This document shows positions 1 through 6,868 of a stretch of DNA of 9,228 bases, in pieces (the first letter of the stretch is position 1; every line of letters starts with the position of its first letter). The stretch covers positions 1-9,228 of the forward strand of contig PKCQ01000670.1 in the NCBI GenBank assembly GCA_002862265.1, given 5' to 3'. The position numbers and the translations under genes were made by a program. Under the pieces are notes generated by a model. It made no database searches and was not told the DNA's origin. It saw only the letters and a list, made by a program, of their open reading frames with translations. Source of the DNA: Planctomycetaceae bacterium. GTDB taxonomy: Bacteria > Planctomycetota > Planctomycetia > Pirellulales > Pirellulaceae.

Positions 1-1257
1 GAGCTCATTTTGAACCACATTGGGATCAGCCAGCGGCATATCATGAATGGCCGTGTTGTTAAAGACTCCAGCTAGCGAATAGTAGTCCTGCTGCGGCACC
101 GGATCAAACTTGTGGTCATGGCAGCGAGCGCATGAACCGGTAATGCCAAGCAATCCGCGAGTGAGCGTATCGATGCGATCGTCGAGCGTCTCGCCTTTTG
201 CTTGAGCCACACTATCTGGGTCGCCCCCGTCAGAACGGTATGTCGGCCCCAGAGCAAAGAAGCCAGTGGCGATTCCAGGATATTCGAGCTCCAAATCTTG
301 TTCCAAGTCGCCTGCGATCTGAAATTGCAAAAAGCGATTGATCGGCATGTTGTCGTTGAATGCTTGGACAACCCAATCACGAAAACGCCATGCTTGTGGC
401 AAAGCTGTGTTGTCGAGAAAACCACCTTGACCATCACTGTACCTCGCTACATCTAGCCAATGCCGGGCCCAGCGTTGACCGTACAGCGGCGAGGATAGTA
501 ACTCCTCGATTAAATCTTGAATCGCCCGGTTCGAGTCCTTGACTGACTGTTTCTCAAATGCGGCGATTTGCGTCGGCGTTGGCGGAATGCCGATCAAGTC
601 CAGGTAGACGCGGCGGACCAAGATTCGGATCTCCGCGCGCGGCATGGCAAACAAGCCTGCTTCGGCCAACTTATGATCGACAAAATAGTCAATTGCATTC
701 CGGTTCGGTGCCAACTCAGGCAGCTCGGCTCTCCGCACAGGCTGCCATGCCCAGTGTTCCTTTTGGGCGGCACGCCAATCAAACTTTTGCCAGTCGACCT
801 TACTCGGCAACATGGTTCCATCCGAAGTAGTCACGCGAGGCCAGGGGGCTCCCAATTCAACCCAACGCCTGAGAACTTCTACTTGATCCGGTTTCAACTT
901 CCCATCCGGAGGCATCTCCAACGACTCCCAACGCACCGACTCCAGCAGCAAGCTGTGCTCGGGATCTTCTAAATCAACGGCTGCACCAGAATCACCGCCT
1001 TTGAGTAAGCCCTCGCGACTATCAACGTATAAGCCGCCTTTCAGTTCTGGCGCATCGGTACTGTGGCATTCGTAGCAATGTTTGATCAGCAGCGGTCGAA
1101 TATGCTCTTCAAAGTACTCGATCTGCTCTGCAGGGAATTGCTTGCCCTCTTGCGACGATGCTGTGCGACAAACTAAGAAGACTGGGAGCAGAAATACAGC
1201 CCCGAGAATAGAGCCAAGCGTTCTTCTAATCAGTAGATGTGTACGGCATAACAACAT
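1..1257 (-). CDS. Secreted planctomycete cytochrome-type protein (PSCyt1 + DUF1549), 5' part only
   Basis: The frame is open from the ATG at 1257 to the left edge (419 codons seen), so the C-terminal part, where a DUF1553 (PSD1) domain normally sits, is missing. The start is fixed by an in-frame TGA at 1263-1261, two codons upstream. Residues 1-35 look like an export signal (RR at 11-12, hydrophobic core about 14-30). A PSCyt1 haem-type domain follows: FEEHIRPLL at 49-57, CYECH at 61-65, then EMPPDGKL at 115-122. A DUF1549 domain covers about 166-399, with DLIGIPPTP at 220-228, RHWLDVARYSD at 265-275 and a second CxxCH, CARCHDHKFDP, at 376-386. Both CxxCH motifs could bind haem c. Family members are abundant in planctomycetes and are predicted to act outside the cytoplasm; their biochemical role is not firmly established. 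A sulfatase or DUF1501 neighbour, often seen with them, is not visible here. Confidence 0.93.
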   Translation of the reverse strand, partial: MLLCRTHLLIRRTLGSILGAVFLLPVFLVCRTASSQEGKQFPAEQIEYFEEHIRPLLIKHCYECHSTDAPELKGGLYVDSREGLLKGGDSGAAVDLEDPEHSLLLESVRWESLEMPPDGKLKPDQVEVLRRWVELGAPWPRVTTSDGTMLPSKVDWQKFDWRAAQKEHWAWQPVRRAELPELAPNRNAIDYFVDHKLAEAGLFAMPRAEIRILVRRVYLDLIGIPPTPTQIAAFEKQSVKDSNRAIQDLIEELLSSPLYGQRWARHWLDVARYSDGQGGFLDNTALPQAWRFRDWVVQAFNDNMPINRFLQFQIAGDLEQDLELEYPGIATGFFALGPTYRSDGGDPDSVAQAKGETLDDRIDTLTRGLLGITGSCARCHDHKFDPVPQQDYYSLAGVFNNTAIHDMPLADPNVVQNEL

Positions 1258-1348
1258 GTGTCATCGAGTCGTTGGGAACGACCTTGGAAGAAGAGGAGGA
1301 GGGTAGGTGGACAAGTTGCTTAGGTATCCTGGCCTGAGCTACTGCTCT

Positions 1349-1357
1349 ATTGTATCA
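1349..1357 (-). promoter_or_regulatory. Extended -10 promoter candidate for the PSCyt1/DUF1549 gene
   Basis: The minus strand reads TGATACAAT, a TG-n extended -10 with one mismatch to TATAAT. I see no convincing -35 element 16-18 bases upstream, which is tolerable for an extended -10 promoter. Transcription would start near 1342 and leave a leader of about 85 nt before the ATG at 1257. The leader contains a pyrimidine-rich run (complement of 1286-1310). This is inferred from motif and position only. Confidence 0.35.
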
Positions 1358-1380
1358 CAAGTGGTACAAGCTAATTTGCA

Positions 1381-1419
1381 ATACGCATTGATTCGGGAAT
1401 CACTGATTCCCGTGCGTAT
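1381..1419. repeat. Two-part imperfect palindrome in the gap
   Basis: The inner arms CGGGAATCA (1394-1402) and TGATTCCCG (1404-1412) are perfect reverse complements around a single C. The outer arms ATACGCA (1381-1387) and TGCGTAT (1413-1419) are also perfect; on the left only, six bases (1388-1393) separate outer from inner arm. As RNA it could fold with 8 inner pairs and a 3-nt loop, but no T-run follows on either strand. It lies about 40-75 bases upstream of the inferred start site near 1342, so a protein-binding site is as likely as a terminator. Confidence 0.6.
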
Positions 1420-1512
1420 CTAGTTACCCGACGCATAAGCGAGGGAACTGGAGATCACTCGCTGGCGCAGTGGGTGACCAATGTAAGCGGTAAAATAGGG
1501 GCTTTGCCTCGT

Positions 1513-1546
1513 CAAGCACTATCGACCGCCGTGGATGTCGTGCTTG
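1513..1546 (-). terminator. Hairpin just after the unknown gene, possible terminator
   Basis: CAAGCAC (1513-1519) pairs with GTGCTTG (1540-1546), and inside it GAC (1524-1526) can pair with GTC (1537-1539). The hairpin begins 2 bases after the TGA at 1550-1548, where a terminator for the aroK-peptidase-unknown run would be expected. There is no T-run after it on the minus strand, so it is not a standard intrinsic terminator. Confidence 0.35.
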
Positions 1547-1547
1547 T

Positions 1548-2048
1548 TCAGACTTCGCCGAGCCTCAAACGCTTTCGCCAAGCTCTCGGAATCGTCGGGT
1601 GATCGCCGTACAAACGCTTGATGAAATGCCGCCCCTTCCAGTCGGGACAATGTACCTGCCAGCCCCAACGCTCCATGAGACGATCACTGATGCGTGTATT
1701 CGTAATGTTACAGACAATTGCATTGCTTTCCTTTAGGCGAGCAATTTCATCAAGTACCAAAGTTGCTGCATAGAACGTGCCGAGCGAAGTTTGCGGTCCG
1801 CTATGCACAAAGTCCAAGGTGAGATACTTCGACGATCCCCAAGGCACGTGGTAAAAAATTTCACATCGGTCACTGATGAGCTTACGCCGCCACTTCCGCC
1901 AGTACACCTCCATCAAGCTTCCTGTATGAGCCCACCAACGTCCGTGGACAGCGCTGAGCCTGCTTTCGTCGACAACAATGCGACCACATCGTCTCGCGCG
2001 TAGAAGTTCACCTTGGGAAGCGGGCTCGGTCAGGACGGGTAGCCCCAA
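1548..2048 (-). CDS. Conserved protein of unknown function, possibly GNAT-related
   Basis: The frame gives a 166-residue, basic and tryptophan-rich protein if read from TTG at 2048, 14 bases after the stop of the prepilin peptidase gene. The start is uncertain. The frame stays open upstream into the peptidase gene (GTG at 2108, TTG at 2102, ATG at 2201), but that stretch reads as a shadow of the peptidase's membrane segments. Starting at the internal ATG (1913) would remove plausible protein sequence. No candidate has a good ribosome-binding site. There is no signal peptide or membrane segment. Near the C-terminus, NITNTRISDRLMERWGW (114-130) followed by GRHFIKRLYG (139-148) resembles the last helix and strand of GNAT acetyltransferases, where an Asn precedes a helix and a GW/GF turn. 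That is a weak resemblance. The protein looks like a type I remember from planctomycetes, with no known function. It is probably co-transcribed with the two genes before it. Confidence 0.7.
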   Translation of the reverse strand: MGLPVLTEPASQGELLRARRCGRIVVDESRLSAVHGRWWAHTGSLMEVYWRKWRRKLISDRCEIFYHVPWGSSKYLTLDFVHSGPQTSLGTFYAATLVLDEIARLKESNAIVCNITNTRISDRLMERWGWQVHCPDWKGRHFIKRLYGDHPTIPRAWRKRLRLGEV

Positions 2049-2062
2049 TTCGGCAACACAGT

Positions 2063-3313
2063 TTAGTGAGCGAAGCCGATTGCCTGTTTGATCAATCGCC
2101 AAATCCACAGCATAACTCCCATCAAGGCAACGCAAGCAGCAACGATCCCGACAATCATGTCCGGGCCGATGACGAACAGTGGCGCTGCCCAACCAAACCA
2201 AATCTCATTCCAAAACACGAGTACCGCGACTGTCGCGGCACACAAGTATGGCCCGTATGGCGTCAGTGGATCTCCAGTGATTGCCCAACGTACGAGCACG
2301 AACAGAATTGCAATCAAAGGCGCCAGGAAGAACACCAGCAAGCTCGGCTGCCAGCCGATGTAAGTTCCGATCATCGCCATCAATGTCACATCCCCGAACC
2401 CGAGAGCTTCGACCCCAAGTCCCACAGAAGCAGATATGCGCACCCCCCAAGTGATACCTGCCGCAAAAGCCATACCGAGAAGGCTACTCAACAGGTAAGT
2501 CCAGCGTCCAGGGTTGTCATTGAAGTAAATGTAGGCGGTGACACCCATCATGAGCAACATCGACGCCAACACTGTGAGCCAGATGCTCTTGCGTCGGAAC
2601 AGCTTGGCGAAGAAATATTCAAAGGCTTTCTTGTAACCGCGTCGTGTGATCCAACGGCGCTCAAGCAAGGCGAAGCCCCAGAGCGATAAGATTCCAAGGC
2701 CAATCCATAGCCCTGCTATGCCATTAAATATTGGCGGCCAGACAACCGGCAATGCCGCGTCCAGTTCAAGTGCACCTGGCGAAGGTAGAACGGGCGAAAA
2801 TGGTAACCAAGCGTCAGCGAAAGCAGCTCCCATCACCCCGATAATTGCACCTGGAATCGTTACGTAGTCTGGAATCGAATGTTCATCGAAATCGATAAAC
2901 GTGGCAATCGTCATTAATACGAACAGGATGAAGTGCCCAGAGAATTGCCATTGCAGTTGCTGCGTCCGGGCAGCATCGGGAAAGCCTGGGAGCGTTTGGT
3001 ATACGGCTGGAAACATCCAACCTGCTGTATAGGCACAGTAATAGCCGGTAACCAGAAGCGGAAACACTGCCTCGATGAGCAACGGCCTGATCCAAAATCC
3101 TTTTGTGTGTACATCCGACTTGCCGAATTCACGACGCAGCAGAAACCAGCCCACAACGGGTAGATGATCCTGCCAATTCCGTTGGCAGCCTTCGGGAGCT
3201 GGCGCCCACGGCCCAAGCTTGCGAGCAAAATAGGCCCAAGTGTAGACGCCCCAGTTAATGAAGCGTGCAGCAACGATGGCAATCAGAAAGACGAGTATAG
3301 CGCCAGTCGCCAT
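2063..3313 (-). CDS. Prepilin peptidase of the A24 (PilD) family, cysteine-poor variant
   Basis: This is a 416-residue membrane aspartyl peptidase with about ten predicted membrane segments. PilD-type enzymes cleave the leader of type IV pilin-like and type II secretion pseudopilin precursors at the inner membrane, and many also N-methylate the new N-terminus. Both catalytic motifs are present: D141 in FIDFDEHSIPD (139-149) and D308 in GFGDVT (305-310). Family features follow: GTYIGW (316-321) and the closing PYGPYL (352-357). The N-terminal region matches the PilD layout (DHLPVVGWFLLR, 49-60; a PLLIEAVFP helix, 77-85), but the paired CxxC zinc motifs are absent; only C43 lies there. The protein exceeds the usual 250-290 residues because of an insertion at about 165-300 and an extra C-terminal membrane segment (about 380-408). 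It starts 49 bases after the aroK stop, suggesting one transcript. No clear ribosome-binding site is visible. Confidence 0.88.
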   Translation of the reverse strand: MATGAILVFLIAIVAARFINWGVYTWAYFARKLGPWAPAPEGCQRNWQDHLPVVGWFLLRREFGKSDVHTKGFWIRPLLIEAVFPLLVTGYYCAYTAGWMFPAVYQTLPGFPDAARTQQLQWQFSGHFILFVLMTIATFIDFDEHSIPDYVTIPGAIIGVMGAAFADAWLPFSPVLPSPGALELDAALPVVWPPIFNGIAGLWIGLGILSLWGFALLERRWITRRGYKKAFEYFFAKLFRRKSIWLTVLASMLLMMGVTAYIYFNDNPGRWTYLLSSLLGMAFAAGITWGVRISASVGLGVEALGFGDVTLMAMIGTYIGWQPSLLVFFLAPLIAILFVLVRWAITGDPLTPYGPYLCAATVAVLVFWNEIWFGWAAPLFVIGPDMIVGIVAACVALMGVMLWIWRLIKQAIGFAH

Positions 3314-3362
3314 CGAGCGGGCCTGAAAGAAAAGTAATTACGAAAGAGTTTGGTGCGAGAGG

Positions 3363-3893
3363 CTAATTTGCCTGAGTTTTCAGCCAATGAACAATCTCAC
3401 TCACTAACTCATCGGGCGCCTTTTCGTCGGTATCAACAGCCAAATCCGCCAAGTCAGCGTAAAATGGCTCCCGAGTTTTTAACATTTCGACAACTTCCTC
3501 AAAACCGCCACGATCGGACAAATCAGGACGGCTTGTCAAACTGCTCGGATCCCCTGAAATTCGAGCAAAAAGGCTGTCCGCGCTACCACGCAGCCAAACA
3601 CATTTTCCGTGGCGGCGAATCAGCTCCCGATTGGCTTCACGCAGAATAGCTCCACCACCAAGTGAAACGATTGCAGCCGTTTCGCTTTCAGATGCTTCCT
3701 TGACTGCGGCGTCCTCCAAGTCGCGAAACCCGGCCTCACCAGTCTGTTCGAAAATCAGCTTGATTTCTCTTCCCACCGACGCCTCAATCTGCTTGTCGGT
3801 GTCTATCAACGCGCGCTGAAGGGCATCCGACAAGCCACGCCCAACAGTCGATTTCCCGCTGCCTCTGTAACCGATGAGAAAGAGATGCTGCAT
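3363..3893 (-). CDS. aroK: Shikimate kinase
   Basis: This cytoplasmic enzyme phosphorylates shikimate with ATP to shikimate 3-phosphate on the way to chorismate. At 176 residues it has normal family length. Walker A is GYRGSGKST at 8-16 (K14, S15). DTD at 31-33 supplies the Mg/shikimate aspartates, R57 in GFRDLE is the first shikimate arginine, GGG at 79-81 is the glycine motif, SRPDLSDR at 121-128 is the lid with R122, and REPFY at 141-145 holds the later shikimate-binding arginine. All key residues are intact. The ATG at 3893 places Walker A at the usual distance from the N-terminus; no ribosome-binding site is evident upstream. It is the first of a three-gene minus-strand run. The product could also be named AroL, since the two isozymes are not separable by sequence here. 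Confidence 0.95.
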   Translation of the reverse strand: MQHLFLIGYRGSGKSTVGRGLSDALQRALIDTDKQIEASVGREIKLIFEQTGEAGFRDLEDAAVKEASESETAAIVSLGGGAILREANRELIRRHGKCVWLRGSADSLFARISGDPSSLTSRPDLSDRGGFEEVVEMLKTREPFYADLADLAVDTDEKAPDELVSEIVHWLKTQAN

Positions 3894-4020
3894 TGTTCAA
3901 ATAAGTTTGAGATTTGTAGAAACTCGCCCAAACTGAAGCTCAGATCGTTAAATTCGCCAGAATTCCTAAGACTATCCACGGAACTCTGGCTCGAGTACGG
4001 CGTGCAGCGTTGTTCTAGTA

Positions 4021-4040
4021 ACCCCACAGAGTTACCCCAC
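4021..4040. repeat. Direct repeat of ACCCCAC between aroK and the oxidoreductase gene
   Basis: ACCCCAC occurs at 4021-4027 and 4034-4040, 13 bases apart start to start, each preceded by TA. It lies in the 158-base gap after the oxidoreductase stop (4052) and before the aroK ATG (3893). It could be a tandem binding site or chance. No promoter was convincing in this gap. Confidence 0.3.
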
Positions 4041-4051
4041 TACAGTTGGAG

Positions 4052-5419
4052 CTAGGAAGGCGTGGCAAACTCGGCACGCTGTTTCCGCTTGATAAAGCGG
4101 TTGGCAAATTCGTCATCGCCAAAGTTCTCTGCCTTCGGATCCCAATTAAGCTCACGGCCGGTCATCAATGCGATGTTGCACAGGTGGCAAGAAGTCATCG
4201 TTCGATGGTGCGAAGCAGCATCGGAAACTGGTTGCGTGCGGTCTTCCATGCAGTCAAAGAAGTTCTGCATGTGCCCACGCAACGGTTTGTTTCCGTACAG
4301 AGCTGCGATTCGCTCATCAAGTTCCTTGTTGTCTGCTTCGGTCAAATCATCGATGGGTTTTCCAGTGAGCTTGCCACGATTGACAAAGATCCGACCATCT
4401 TCACCTTCGAACAGAATGCCGTTAGGGAATTTCGTCTTTTCATCACGCTCGTAAAAATGATTGACATTGATGACCGAGCCATCAGCAAAAGTCAAATCAA
4501 TATCAAACTCCATGGCTGTGTTGTGCGTGCTAGGTAGCTGACTTTCGCCGTTCAGGAAGCCGATCCAGTCAGCATCAGGAGGAACCAGCGGAGGGAACTT
4601 GCCATTGGCCAGTACCTTGACAGGACCAGTGTCGGTATGGCCGAGTGCCCATTGAGCGATGTCGATGTGATGAGCACCCCAGTCGGTCATCTTTCCGCCG
4701 CTGTATTCGAAGAACCAACGAAACATGCGACGTCGTTGGTTCGAGTACTCGGCTTCGGGAGCTGGGCCTAACCACATATTCCAGTCAAGATCTGCAGGAA
4801 TTGCTTCCGGCTTGATGATTTCACTTTTCGGTGCACCACCAATGGCGACGTACGCGTTGACATTCTCGCCGAGGCGTCCGCTTTGCACCAAAGCAACTGC
4901 CTTGAGGAAGCGACGATCATTCTCGCTACGCTGCTGCGTACCAACCTGGAAAACGCGGCCCGTTTCTTCGACGACTTTGCGGACGTGAATTCCCTCTTCG
5001 ATCGTTAGCGTGAGAGGCTTTTCACAGTAGACATCTGCACCAGCGCGCAGCGCTGTGATTGCGATGGGAACATGAGAATGATCCGGTGTTCCGATCGTCA
5101 CCACGTCAGGCTTTTCTTTTTCCAGCATCTCGCGATAGTCCCGATACTTGGGAATGCCACCGTAGGCTTCGCTGAATTGCTGTGCGTGCAGGTCATCAAT
5201 GTCACAAACTGCGATCATGCGACCGAGCTTTCCAGCTGCCCGAGCAACTTGACCACCTCGGTTGTAACGCCCGCGGCTCCCCCCAACGCCAACAGAAGCC
5301 ACGGAACGCTTCTTTGCTTCCTGAGCGAAGCCGGATTTCAGGATCGTTGGAGCCAGAGCAGCGCTAGCCCCCGCGGTTTTGAGAAAGGTACGCCGTGAGT
5401 TGCTTGAGTTTGTTGACAT
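4052..5419 (-). CDS. Tat-exported Gfo/Idh/MocA family oxidoreductase
   Basis: This is a 455-residue NAD(P)-dependent oxidoreductase. The start is set at ATG 5419, because AAAGG sits 7 bases upstream and the twin-arginine motif SRRTFLK then falls at 8-14; an in-frame ATG at 5452 would add 11 residues that do not look like protein N-terminus. The Tat signal runs to about residue 32 (GFAQ), so the enzyme is likely exported folded with its cofactor. The Rossmann motif is GVGGSRG at 44-50, the cofactor aspartate region is VCDIDD at 71-76, and the CEKP motif is at 132-135 (K134). DWGAHHIDIAQ at 246-256 carries the catalytic histidine candidates H250 and H251. Length and layout match the secreted planctomycete group that also includes GH109-like NAD-dependent glycosidases, so the substrate is probably a sugar or sugar derivative but cannot be named. 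It is transcribed divergently from the FG-GAP gene at 5609. Confidence 0.93.
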   Translation of the reverse strand: MSTNSSNSRRTFLKTAGASAALAPTILKSGFAQEAKKRSVASVGVGGSRGRYNRGGQVARAAGKLGRMIAVCDIDDLHAQQFSEAYGGIPKYRDYREMLEKEKPDVVTIGTPDHSHVPIAITALRAGADVYCEKPLTLTIEEGIHVRKVVEETGRVFQVGTQQRSENDRRFLKAVALVQSGRLGENVNAYVAIGGAPKSEIIKPEAIPADLDWNMWLGPAPEAEYSNQRRRMFRWFFEYSGGKMTDWGAHHIDIAQWALGHTDTGPVKVLANGKFPPLVPPDADWIGFLNGESQLPSTHNTAMEFDIDLTFADGSVINVNHFYERDEKTKFPNGILFEGEDGRIFVNRGKLTGKPIDDLTEADNKELDERIAALYGNKPLRGHMQNFFDCMEDRTQPVSDAASHHRTMTSCHLCNIALMTGRELNWDPKAENFGDDEFANRFIKRKQRAEFATPS

Positions 5420-5476
5420 GAGAGGGCCTTTATCGAAGTGGCGGGAAAGCAAAAGTTGGTAGAATGAAGGGCCTCA

Positions 5477-5505
5477 AGGGTAAAGCAAAGTGGGCCGAAG
5501 GTCAA
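5477..5505 (-). promoter_or_regulatory. Promoter candidate for the Gfo/Idh/MocA gene
   Basis: The minus strand has TTGACC (5505-5500; five of six matches to TTGACA), a 17-base spacer and TACCCT (5482-5477; three of six matches to TATAAT). Transcription would start near 5470, about 50 nt before the ATG at 5419. The -35 and spacing are good and the -10 is poor, so this is tentative. Confidence 0.3.
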
Positions 5506-5608
5506 TTTTGTGCCAGCGTTGAGTTGAGGGATCTGGATTGGCCAGAAGTCCTTCAAGCAATTTCCGAGCTGAGGCTTAGCTCCGCACGCAACATTTCGGA
5601 TTCGACAG

Positions 5609-6757
5609 ATGAACGCCCCGCTTTCTAAATTCCTGCTAATATCGCTCCCCTTGCTTTTTTGTCTCACTAGCCACGCCCAAGTTTGGACCAAGCATGAGAT
5701 CGTTGCGGGTGGGCATTGCAACACGGCGGTCGCGCTGCAAGTGAACCAAGATGAAAAGCAAGACGTGATCGCAAGCTTTGGTGGCAAGGTAAGTCTGTTT
5801 ATTGCACCTGAATGGCAGGAGGTTGTCATCCATCGCTTTGACCGGCCACGCTTGGCCTGCATACATAGCGCGGTACTCGACGTGGATGGCGACGGCGACT
5901 TGGATTGGGCTGGAGCGATAGCGAACCGAAATCCGTTTTGGCTAGAAAATCCAGGCAACGACGCCGGTTTAGGAGCTTGGGCAGCACGGCCCATCGATCA
6001 AGATATTACGGGAATTCACTGTCTTCGAGCAGCCGATGTCGATCTCGATGGCAAGATGGATCTGATTATCAACAACTTTGAACCAGAGAGGGGACTGCGT
6101 GACTCTATCGCTTGGCTGGAAGTCCCGAAGAATCCCAGGCAGGCGGAGCATTGGATTCGTCATGTTTTCGCGAACGGCGATGCCCGCGGCGGCAGTCATT
6201 ACATGGGTGCCGGGGATGTGACAGGCGATGGCTGGCCTGATATCGCGGTCGGGGCCAAAGGAGGTACCTTCGCTGATGGAGACTGGTTTGCCTTCTGGAC
6301 TAACCCGGGACTCAAGAAAAAGGATCAACCTTGGAAAAAAACTGTCCTTGCAACAGAACAGATTGCTGCGACGAATATCCTACCCGCCGATGTGAATGGA
6401 GACGGGAGGTTGGATTGGCTGGCGACGCGTGGACACAGTGCGGGCTTACTCTGGTTTGAAAGTCCTAGTTGGACGTTGCATGAGATCGATCCGGAGATTA
6501 AACAGCCGCATAGCTTGACCGTTGCCGATCACGATGGCGATGGAGACATGGATGCAGCGAGTTGTGGCTATGGAAGCGAGTGGCTGCGTTGGTACGAAAA
6601 CGATGGCAAAGGGAACTTTCAGATACACACGCTCGACGAGAAACAGCAGAGCTACCATCTCAGTACGGTTGATATGGATGGCGATGGCGACTTAGAACTG
6701 CTAAATGCCGGTCGAGGAACTGGCAATATCGTTTGGTATGAGAATGGATTGAGGTGA
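5609..6757 (+). CDS. Secreted FG-GAP/VCBS repeat protein, seven-bladed propeller predicted
   Basis: This is a 382-residue exported protein. Residues 1-23 form a standard signal peptide (K7, hydrophobic 8-18, cleavage probably after SHA at 21-23). Six calcium-loop motifs of DxDGDGxxD type follow, at 91-99, 143-151, 203-211, 261-269, 307-315 and 355-363. A seventh, degenerate one, VNQDEKQDV, lies at 45-53. Spacing is 46-60 residues, as expected for blades of an integrin-alpha-like beta-propeller, and seven blades would close the ring. Several blades also share a WYEN or WLEN-like end (111-114, 328-331, 376-379). Such proteins bind calcium and probably carbohydrate or protein ligands outside the cytoplasm; I see no catalytic domain. 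The loops produce short GATGG-rich repeats in the DNA. The ATG at 5609 is chosen because the signal peptide begins there; no ribosome-binding site is clear. It is divergent from the oxidoreductase gene. Confidence 0.9.
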   Translation: MNAPLSKFLLISLPLLFCLTSHAQVWTKHEIVAGGHCNTAVALQVNQDEKQDVIASFGGKVSLFIAPEWQEVVIHRFDRPRLACIHSAVLDVDGDGDLDWAGAIANRNPFWLENPGNDAGLGAWAARPIDQDITGIHCLRAADVDLDGKMDLIINNFEPERGLRDSIAWLEVPKNPRQAEHWIRHVFANGDARGGSHYMGAGDVTGDGWPDIAVGAKGGTFADGDWFAFWTNPGLKKKDQPWKKTVLATEQIAATNILPADVNGDGRLDWLATRGHSAGLLWFESPSWTLHEIDPEIKQPHSLTVADHDGDGDMDAASCGYGSEWLRWYENDGKGNFQIHTLDEKQQSYHLSTVDMDGDGDLELLNAGRGTGNIVWYENGLR

Positions 6758-6788
6758 AAGATGCAGGTGGGGAGAAAATGCTCAGACC

Positions 6789-6809
6789 CAAAGCTACGAA
6801 GTGGCTTTG
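6789..6809. terminator. Terminator-like hairpin between convergent genes
   Basis: CAAAGCTAC (6789-6797) and GTGGCTTTG (6801-6809) form a 9-pair stem with one G-T wobble and a GAA loop. It lies 31 bases after the stop of the FG-GAP gene and 80 bases beyond the end of trpE on the other strand. On the plus strand it is followed by a pyrimidine-rich but not pure-T stretch. A shared bidirectional terminator is the natural reading. Confidence 0.5.
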
Positions 6810-6868
6810 TGCCTTTGTTGGGCCTCTCTCGTTCTGACTAAACAGACGCCAAAAGAATGAATTGGTAC

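Larger units (their letters stand above)
1258..1547. other. Intergenic gap of 290 bases with no convincing gene
   Basis: This gap separates two minus-strand genes. It holds a hairpin just after the stop at 1548, the palindrome at 1381-1419, the promoter candidate at 1349-1357 and a purine-rich plus-strand run at 1286-1310 containing overlapping AGGAGG copies. A 38-codon plus-strand frame (GTG at 1307 to TAG at 1423) follows that run; it is discussed as a finding and not called as a gene. I see no tRNA or recognisable structured RNA. Confidence 0.6.

Noticed and set aside
528..538. GGTTCGAGTCC, which looks like a tRNA T-loop, with a 5-pair, 7-base-loop hairpin at 491-507 nearby
   Set aside because: The hairpin loop lacks the U33 needed in an anticodon loop, no acceptor stem pairs, and the whole stretch is coding for the DUF1549 domain on the other strand.
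2049..2201. Upstream extension of the unknown gene to the ATG at 2201
   Set aside because: It overlaps the end of the peptidase gene in another frame and reads as Cys/Arg/Asp-rich shadow sequence; the recognisable protein begins after the peptidase stop.
2066..2689. Plus-strand open frame of 207 codons
   Set aside because: It is antisense to the prepilin peptidase. Its product is rich in His, Gln and Ser with no domain, as expected for the shadow of a membrane protein gene.
5338..5994. Minus-strand open frame of 218 codons
   Set aside because: It spans the start of the Tat oxidoreductase gene, the divergent gap and the antisense of the FG-GAP gene. Both flanking genes have strong domain evidence and this frame has none.
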